Origin: Tretioscincus oriximinensis
Taxonomy: Eukaryota > Chordata > Lepidosauria > Squamata > Gymnophthalmidae
Length of the DNA: 64,000 bases
Assembly: GCA_022410635.1 (NCBI GenBank)
Contig: JAJVDF010000448.1
Coordinates: 514,318-578,317 of the forward strand
Direction: 5' to 3'
Below, piece after piece: positions 56,790 to 64,000 of this stretch (its first letter is position 1; every line of letters begins with the position of its first letter). Under the pieces are notes generated by a model. It was not told the origin of the DNA and did not search any database. It saw nothing but the letters and a program-made list of their open reading frames with translations. The position numbers and the translations under genes are program-made.

Positions 56790-58547
56790 ATGAAACAAAG
56801 GTTTATTCACAAGGGGTTCCAAATAACTTGTATTTCTTGATTTTCTTTTTAACTTCTGGTGGTGCATTCAGATCCTAGCTTCTGCCCTATAGCTTCTAGT
56901 CTGCGTTCTGACTACAGCTTCTTGCTGACTTCTGATATTGGATTCGTTAAAGGACAGCCTCTTGATCCTTGGCTGGCAGGTTGGCTACTGAACAAAGGAC
57001 CACTTGGAGAAGGAGAAAAAAGGGGAGGGGACTAAAGGAAGCCTATCAGGATCCTAAACTACAAATCCCAGAAAATTCTCCCTTAAAGGCGATTTACACT
57101 AATAATACACACAAACTAATTACATTAACTTACCTTCTGCTATGGGGGCAGCACACGGCATGTGCATCTCAGGCTGCATTCCCATTATCCCTTAACGTGC
57201 GCATGACTGTTTTTGTCTATTTTGTTTATTTTGTCCTGATATATTCCACTGTAAGGCAGAATAAAAGTATAAATAAATAGATAAAGTAGATAAGCAAAAT
57301 CTTTTGGTGATCATGGATTTTGCAAAACAGATACAAATACTGATCATATGAAATCATGCAGCTCCATACAAACGCAAACATTCTGGACAGAAAAGGGACA
57401 TTAAGGAGTTCAGTGCTAAAATTAGGAACTAAAATTTGAGGGGATGGGTCTTGCTGTAAATGTCCGTTTAAGATTTTCAGTCCACTAAGCAGTCCATCTA
57501 AGAAGTCAGTCCACTTTTCCTGTCCCCACTTTTCCCCAGGAAATTCCTCAATCACTTTCATATTGCAGATTTTTCTCACTTTCCCCCTCCGTGTGCGTGG
57601 CACCCTAATATTAAATATGAGCCAGTGCAGAGGGAGCTTTCGTGGGACTCAAGCACATTAAAAATATAAGGTTGGTCCAAGTTCCAGCTGGAGACCATTT
57701 TGTGTTCTCAGGTTATATTTCTGACCTACCATCAATGCCATGAGGTTGTTCCCTCCCAGTATTGTCCCAGAAGTGCCCTAACAGAGTGATTTTGGCTCCA
57801 GCATAAACGAAAGGCACTTGAGCATCCTGGAGCAGTGCAAATGTTGCTCATCTGGGAAAAGACATAAGGCCCAATAAGACTTCTGATATGTAATATGAGT
57901 GCAGCTAGTTGTATATTTTGAAACAGCCTCCATGATTACATCCAATTTAAACACGCCACAGAGTGTTGACACTTCATTTTCCTGAAAATTCAGTCTGTTG
58001 CTTTGCTGCAGCAACTTCCATTAAATTAATCAATCAGTCAGTCAGTCAGTTAATCCAAGAAACAATCTTGTCCACAGTGAGAATTAGTTTGGTCACTGAT
58101 TCATTCATAATAATGCAATTCTCTTGTGACAGGTTTTCTTACTGTGTTAGGTTATATAGCTTCTGTTTCTAATATTTAAAGCCACTTCCTTCTCTTGGCA
58201 CCAATTTCTTTTTCCTTTTTATTTGCATTTATCATAACTGTGCTCAATAGAGATGCTTCAGCTGTGGTTTTCTGAGTCTATGCCACCTTCATTTGTTTTC
58301 CTTTGCTACTGAGTTTTGTGTACTGTGGCCCCTCCCTCCTCTTATAGGAACTGAAATTAATTTTAAGCTTCTACCAATGAATCGTGTACTGTGCAAAGTT
58401 GAGCCATCTGCTTTGCACATGGAAGATCACAGGTTCAATTCCCATCCTGCCTTCATAAGAAGGAAACAGGAAGGCACTTATGTACCATGAGTTCATATGT
58501 CCATGCTAAGGCATCTTTACTTTTTATTGTATTTTTACCAACCAATC
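56790..58547. other. Unique intronic DNA
   Basis: No gene or repeat family was recognised. A short (cagt)n run lies at 58028-58047. Confidence 0.5.
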
Positions 58548-58549
58548 AG

Positions 58550-58690
58550 AAGACAGTCTAGCAAGGGGATCTCATAGGACTGTAGAGATTAACAAGAAAA
58601 AGTTAGGCNGCATGAGCTTCCCTAGAGAAGCCACGATGCTAGGCAGATGGTATGTATCTGAAGAAGTAGACTTGTCTAAGAAATCTCATA
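58550..58690 (+). repeat. Interspersed repeat, second copy of 11190 family
   Basis: caaggggatctcatagg, agagattaacaagaaaa and gaagaagtagacttgtctaa match 11190-11315 in order and orientation. Confidence 0.65.
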
Positions 58691-58691
58691 G

Positions 58692-58880
58692 GAACATAAG
58701 AACACAAGAGGAGCCCTGCTGAATCAGGCCAGAGTCCATCTGGTTCACCATTCGGTTTCACACAGAGGCCCACCAATTGTACCTGGGCAGTCTGAACAGA
58801 AGAAGGCAAAATCTTCACCTATTCTCGACTTCCTGCAAATTGCATTGGCCACCCTAGTAGTCATTTATACCCTTGGTGTC
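58692..58880 (-). mobile_element. CR1 3' end, minus strand
   Basis: Plus strand starts aggaacataagaacacaaga and runs to tacccttggtgtc. A deletion removes part of the UTR. Confidence 0.87.
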
Positions 58881-58955
58881 TATGCCACCTAACTTTTTTG
58901 TGAATCTCTAAAGTGCTACAAAACCCACTGGCTAGATTTTCTTGCCCTGGACTAA

Positions 58956-59311
58956 GGCTAGGTGTACACCACAACTTAAAAACAACTACAGTGCTATAAT
59001 CAAGAATATAACAATTGTATATTCCCTGACCAATGCCCCAATTCCGTAACATCGCTCATTGATCGCGTCGCAGTGCAACCCGATATTTTTTTTTACTTGC
59101 AAAAGCCAATAGAAACAACTACTGTGTTCTCAATTGGGTCACAAGAATACAAGAATTCTCCGGAACGATGCCTGAATATTTGAGCAATAGTTTATTCCAG
59201 AAAAGAAAGGCATTTAATGCGGTTCATCTACTGAAAAACCCTTAGCACATGTGCCCGAGACATCCTGATTGCGCTATGAACGAGGTAGAAAAACATTGTG
59301 TGCACATAGCC
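58956..59311. mobile_element. Harbinger-like MITE, 356 bp, TAA flanks
   Basis: Starts GGCTAGGTGTACACC, ends GTGTGCACATAGCC, flanked by TAA at 58953-58955 and 59312-59314. Same family as 9791, 14117 and 29608. Confidence 0.82.
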
Positions 59312-59314
59312 TAA

Positions 59315-59955
59315 GGGCGCTTCCCCATTACAACCTTAAATCACTATTTCTTTCAAAGTTCGGGAAAAATTGTTTGCGATTGCACCTTGTGATTCACCTT
59401 CAGGGGGGGGGAACTCTTATAGGCAGAGAAAACTAAAGCTGGANCAATAGTTTGCCATAGTGTTTGGCATTTGTAATACATTTTTGAAAAAGGTTGCTTT
59501 GTACTTTTGATATAGTTATTCTGTACAATTATCTACATTGTTATTTACTTATATTCATCATTAACAGGCTATTGTTGCCATACCCAGTATACAAATTTTG
59601 TTTTGCTAGCTGTTTGATGTTTTTCCCATCTCTTTGTAGCAGCTTTTGCTTAGCACCACACNTTTCTCAGTATTATAACTACAATTCCTAGCATTCTCTG
59701 CAAGCTGAGAGCCGGTGAACTTTTACATGTAGTCATGTGAAATTTGCAGTGTTCACATTGCTGAATGTCTCTGCAAAGGGGTTTTTGGGGGAATTGTGGA
59801 AATTCCGCTGTTGAATCGCACAAACTGTGGTGGCTAGAAATTCTGCATTAAAGAGTCTTTTTATTGAATGGATCTCTGAACACCCACAACCTCATGGGGT
59901 GGATTGACCTTGATTTTGTTATCATCTCAGTAGAATTCATGTGTGGGGGATACAT
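59315..59955. mobile_element. Old DNA-transposon-like repeat
   Basis: It begins gggcgcttccccatt immediately after the Harbinger duplication and shares blocks with 33845-34365 (cactatttcttt, agcattctctgcaagc, ttgctgaatgtctc, gtggtggctagaaattctg). About 240 bp of unrelated sequence, including an 8-G run, is inserted near 59400-59640. Confidence 0.55.
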
Positions 59956-60064
59956 ACTTCTTTGAAATCAGAAGACAACTTATACAATCAGAAAATACCA
60001 TGTAAATCCATAAAAATCTAAATTCACACTAAAAATAAGAGCAGTAAAAATTGCCATGGAAGTT

Positions 60065-60262
60065 GAAGAAGAAGAACTGGGTTCTTATACCCTGCTTTTT
60101 TCACTTTTCAAAGGGACTCAAAGCAGCTTACAAAGTTATTTTGCTCAAAGGCTGACATTCTATCTTCCCCACCAGGCTGTGGTGGTTCCTATTTATCTGC
60201 TTGCAGTCAGTTGCAATTTCCTGCAATTCATGCTTTTGAATAGCTGGGTTGACTATTCAAAT
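60065..60262 (-). mobile_element. tRNA-headed SINE, head missing
   Basis: gaagaagaagaactgggttc at the left is the reversed tail; the body matches 99-270. It stops at agctgggttgactattc, before the tRNA-like head. Confidence 0.85.
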
Positions 60263-61030
60263 TCATGCTTTCGAATAGGTGTGCTCACATGCCAACCAGC
60301 CTGGCATAGGAGTACAGGATTTGCTGGATTAAAAAAGCCATGAACAACTGGTGTTAGACTCTAATGAGGGAGATAATAAGATGGAATTTGAGTTGGATTT
60401 TAGATTTGATGACTAGTCTAAAAAATGTGCATGAATAAGTAAATTACTCTAATATACATTATGTTTCATTATTTGTTTCCAACAGAAAGTAAAGTTCTGC
60501 TGTTTACTGGTAAAGGACTGGACTATTCATTACAAGTAGAAGTAGAATTCAGAATCCCTGGGTGTCTTCTGGTTAAAATATTACAAAAGGGAGAAAATAT
60601 CTATGCTTTATTTTCTATGCTATATATATGTATGCCTCTTTCCCATTACAAATCGAAGAGATGTACAAGATGCATTCAAAGGTCATTTGTAGGGAATGAA
60701 GAGCAGGTGACAGTTTTCCCTATGCTTTCTTGCTTGAAGGAAGATAAACTAGATGCACTGTGATCTGATACAGCAGAACTTGTTTTACATTCTTTTGCTG
60801 TTCTTCCCTTTGCCATTCTGGAAATCCTATATTCCTGAAAATAGACACTGCCCTCTAAGAGCAGCTATCAACAGCCCCAGGTGGCCAATCTTAGTCTCTT
60901 GTAAGTGCCTGGCAGCAGTTTCCATCTAGCACAAGAATCTGGCAGCAGATACTTTCTCCGTTTCTCGTAATATTTAAACCAGACGTCACCCAGTGAATCT
61001 GAATTGTACTTCCACAACATGAGATATTAT
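60263..61030. other. Unique intronic DNA
   Basis: No gene was recognised. The open frame at 60461-60763 shows no CPQ similarity. Confidence 0.5.
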
Positions 61031-61034
61031 TTAC

Positions 61035-61115
61035 CAAGCTAGATGGTTTCAAAGGGGCTTGGACCAGTTCATTGAAATCAGGGGTATCCAAAGCTATTAG
61101 ATATAATTGACACAT
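61035..61115 (+). mobile_element. Short CR1-type remnant
   Basis: gatggtttcaaaggggcttg and gttcattgaaatcaggggta resemble the end of CR1 ORF2. Old and short. Confidence 0.45.
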
Positions 61116-61283
61116 CCAAACAAGTAGGTTAAGCCTGGCATTTGTTTTAAATCCGGAACAACCCAGATTCTGAACTCACGAACATCTCATCTGCATTACT
61201 ACAGTGAGCATTTGTTTGCAGCTCCATGAACTTGCTGCATGTTCAGCCTCCTGATTGGCTGCTTTTTCCGCCTCTCAGACATC

Positions 61284-62300
61284 AGGGGCCTTTTCCCCAC
61301 CTGTTTGTTTGCCCCGCTTTAAAGATGCTTAGAAAAGCAAACTCATTAGCCACGCATCCCCATTTTACCTTGTCTGCCTTCGAAATTCAAACCCCAAAAG
61401 GAACTGTCACTACAATCCCCAGAATTCTCTGCGACCCTGCCTACTGTTCCCAGCAGTCTCTGGGTACCGCCGGCGGCTGGTGCAGTTTGGGGTTGGGGGG
61501 AGGGAGGTGCAGGTTCCTCCAGCCTGAGCAAAGTTAGGAAAGTGGCTGGGAGGCACATTCAAACACTTACCAGTCTTTCAGTCTACAAGTTGAATGCCAA
61601 TACAAAATGGCACTTCTGTGAAGACTGAGAGAGAGAGACTATAGCTCCTCCTAGGCAGCCCTTCCATTGGTTCTGGGATTGGCGACCCTTTTTGTCAATT
61701 AAAAAAGCTGCCTGGAGCTTTTTGATTTGTTGGCAGCTCCTCTACGAAGGGATATTTTATCATCGATTTTAATCTCTGATTGTTCGCCGAACCCCACGAA
61801 CCCAGAGGCCAGCCGCCACTGCTACGTAGACAATATCAAATGATATTTTTACAAATCTTTATAATTTGCNTAAAACCAGCTCTCCAGTCCTCCAGAGAGA
61901 TTTTTCCTGAGGACTAAAATAGAGGTTGCATATATCCGAGCATATGGGCTGGCTAAATTCTGCACAGGAAAGACCTTTAAAAGTGTATTGAAAGGCTGGA
62001 CGCACATGGTTCCGTGGGACGGAATGAAGGTGAAAATGCCTCCAAAGCGCTGTTTTTTTAGCTGTGGGGATGTGGCCAGAGCTCTAGAGTTTGCTCTCAA
62101 TTCTCACCCCCTCTGTGTGAATGTCAGATGGGCTTTTTAATGGAGAAATGCAGGTGGCCTCTCTGAAATCAAATCAGTACAACTCTAGTATGTGTAAANC
62201 CCGCAGCAACAGGGTTTAAATCAAGTGGATTACTGAATCTACATGACAATGTGAAGTGGTTTCTTCTTCACTTGCTTGGATGCGGCTGATGATAGCAAAA
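61284..62300. mobile_element. Old DNA-transposon-like repeat hosting a hAT MITE
   Basis: Left end ggggccttttccccacc resembles the ends at 33845 and 59315. 61412-61465 matches 16283-16335, and 61975-62055 matches 16470-16541, with the hAT-like MITE (61468-61821) between. Holds the uninterrupted form of the site occupied by the foldback element at 16543. Confidence 0.55.
61468..61821. mobile_element. hAT-like MITE, inverted copy of 29024-29378
   Basis: It begins cgccggcggctggtgcag and ends agccgccactg, reading as the reverse complement of the 29-kb copy throughout (gctgcctggagctttttgat, gactgagagagagagac). The flanking duplication is not preserved. Confidence 0.85.
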
Positions 62301-63214
62301 CATATTGTTCCTCAGAAAGTCAGCAAGTAAGATATTAGCTGCCTATATAAGTTATGTGCCCGTGTTCTGCTGGTGGGCTCCTTCTACAGTCCGCTGAATT
62401 GGCTGGCCCATAGGCATTTCTTATGTTTCCATAATAAAAATAATTAAAGCTAAAATAAGAAAGTTCACCATTAAACACATAGACCAGCTTCTTGGAAAAG
62501 TCTTTTTTATTGTTATTGGAATACATATATAAAAGTATCAAAATATTCTGTTCTTAATTTTGACATAAGTATTCCATAAGGCATGCTGATGGGTGGTCTT
62601 TCCCTCTCCAGCAAATGCAAACCAAATGAAGTTAAATTAAAATCAGTTATATCTGATGGTCTCTTGATTTGTGTAGATCATCAGCACTGTGAGATGTAGC
62701 TTCATTATAAAGAAACCTTCCCCAATCAATTTCCTTCGATTTGTCTTTTGTTTCTTAACACCGGTTGCATCGAAAACATTTTGATTGCTGCCCATATGTT
62801 CTAAACCAACTGGCTCTGCTCAGCACTTGCAATGAAAACATGATGTTGAGCATGCAGCTATAAAACGTTCCCAGTTGTTCAGTGTTTCTTTGTGAAAAAG
62901 GCATGCTGGGATNTGAGTAGACAAACGTTCTAATATTTACAGCAAATAGAAAAGGCACCAAGTTTTTAAAAAGAAGGCTCCTTCTTTTCAGTTTGATCAA
63001 ATGAGTTTTGAAGAAATGTGTAATTCAGAGAAGGAGCCATGGCTGCCTGGGGCGTCCACCCCCACTCAAGCCACCGCTCTACCTGAGCACCTGGAGGGGC
63101 ATGGAGGCTGCCCAAAAGTGCAGGCTGCCCAGCTGGCCTTACGCCACTGCAGCCAACCTAAGCTGCAAGGGCCCAACACAGTTAGCATGTTAAAAACAGC
63201 TACATCTAACAGTA
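62301..63214. other. Unique intronic DNA
   Basis: No gene or repeat family was recognised. Confidence 0.5.
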
Positions 63215-63345
63215 GGGAAGGTCAGCAGGCCAAAGAGNTGCGTCTTCAAGCGTTTTCTGAATGCGCATAGAGATGGTGAATGATGCACCTGGAGGGGGAG
63301 ATTATTCCACAGCCAGCGGGCTGCCACAGTTAAGGCCCTATCCTA
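63215..63345 (-). repeat. Fragment of the 50.96-kb repeat family
   Basis: gtcagcaggccaaagag.tgcgtcttcaag and ggagggggagattattccac match 51070-51180 in the same orientation. Confidence 0.65.
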
Positions 63346-63626
63346 ACGCTAGGCGGGGCCGGGTTTAGGTTGCATTTTGCCCATGGGCTGTAATTTACTT
63401 ATTTACTTTGTTTATTTATTTTATTCTCCCCCTTCCCTCAGCTACTTTGGGCTTTATAATAATAAAAGCAAAAAAAATTAGTATCTTCTTAGTACTACCA
63501 GTAGCTATATTTTGCCTAAATATGGCCCTGGCGGAAGGACAGCGTGANAAACTAGGTAAAACCTGCTTCAAAAAAACAAGGGCTGGGTATTTGGGGGATA
63601 CTGTGTAGCATTACCAAAGAATTGGG

Positions 63627-63800
63627 GCTAGTGAAAACCCGTTTTTGGGGTGCCTCCTGTTTTTTTCTGAGGAAAAATAATTAAACAACAAAAAAATTGA
63701 AATCTTTTTTTGAAAAAAATTTCCTCAGAAAAAACTAGGAGGCACCCCAAAAANGGGTTTTCAACCCACCCACCCCAAAAGGGGTCATCTGGTCAGCCTA
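63627..63800. mobile_element. Foldback MITE, left end missing
   Basis: It begins at gtgaaaacccgtttttgggg and ends ggggtcatctggtcagccta. Arms pair through ctgaggaaaaa and tttcctcagaaaaa. The outer 30 bases of the left arm are absent. Confidence 0.85.
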
Positions 63801-63837
63801 ATTATATAGAATCCAAAGCACTATGTATCATCTCATA

Positions 63838-64000
63838 TCTCACCCAGAGGGTCATTGGCCTGTGGAATTTACTTCCTGAAGAGGTAGTGGTAGCTAACAG
63901 CTTGGATAGTTTCAAGACAGGACTAGACAGGTTCATGGACACCAAGGGTATAAATGAATACTAGGATGGATGAATGGATGTTGCCTCTGGGATGGAGCAA
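63838..64000 (+). mobile_element. CR1 3' end, cut by window edge
   Basis: tcacccagagggtcattggc starts the CR1 RT C-terminal end; it continues through agatggatgaatggatgttg into the UTR and off the window. Confidence 0.92.

Noticed and set aside
60461..60763. Open frame preceded by a pyrimidine-rich cag, considered as the last CPQ exon
   Set aside because: The translation lacks the expected GASLLDD and HHSHGD sequence and the frame is unlike CPQ.
1..64000. CRISPR array, prokaryotic operon or phage region
   Set aside because: The window has split exons, CR1 and SINE families and microsatellites; the repeated units are transposons or simple repeats without spacer structure.

Overview
The window is vertebrate nuclear DNA. 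It is most likely from a squamate reptile (lizard, gecko or snake). The evidence is many CR1 non-LTR retrotransposon copies, tRNA-headed SINEs of the Sauria-SINE type ending in a ggtataagaac motif plus TTC runs, abundant non-autonomous DNA transposons, and one spliced host gene with introns of 15 to 22 kb. There is no bacterial or viral gene organisation. The taxonomic call is an inference from repeat families.

The only host gene I can support is the plus-strand gene for carboxypeptidase Q (CPQ, plasma glutamate carboxypeptidase, M28 family zinc peptidase). Three consecutive internal coding exons are present: 16869-16980, 39331-39422 and 54142-54343. Phases match at both internal junctions and every visible exon edge has AG/GT. 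Together they encode 135 codons plus one base, carrying the SGHLDS, AMDDGGG, TAEEQGG and MESDDG motifs of the two-zinc centre. Upstream exons and the last exon (with the final His ligand) were not found, so 1-16868 and 54344-64000 are probably intronic too.

The rest is intron packed with nested mobile DNA. (1) 1-16 kb: a SINE with an AAG tract, a three-level nest (hAT-like element, solo LTR, CR1), several CR1 pieces, and Harbinger-like elements at 9.8 and 14.1 kb. (2) 17-39 kb: SINEs, CR1s in both orientations including a nested inverted pair at 27 kb, a 780-bp terminal-inverted-repeat element at 21.3 kb, two hAT-like elements with 8-bp target duplications, a 260-bp TTC tract, and the longest CR1 (34.7-37.2 kb) with reverse transcriptase nearly intact. 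(3) 39-54 kb: a SINE abutting the second CPQ exon, an inverted duplication with arms about 2.2 kb apart, a 780-bp element with TTA flanks, a TA-flanked mariner-like element, and a foldback element with arms of about 150 bp. (4) 54-64 kb: a 531-bp element with a 9-bp target duplication, palindromic elements, a hAT-like copy inside another transposon, and a CR1 running off the end.

The most notable pattern is a set of palindromic, apparently non-autonomous DNA transposon families sharing ends beginning TAGGCTGACCAG. One copy can be compared with an uninterrupted related sequence elsewhere in the window. No new protein-coding system is evident. All comparisons are by eye, so identities and boundaries are approximate unless a target duplication fixes them.
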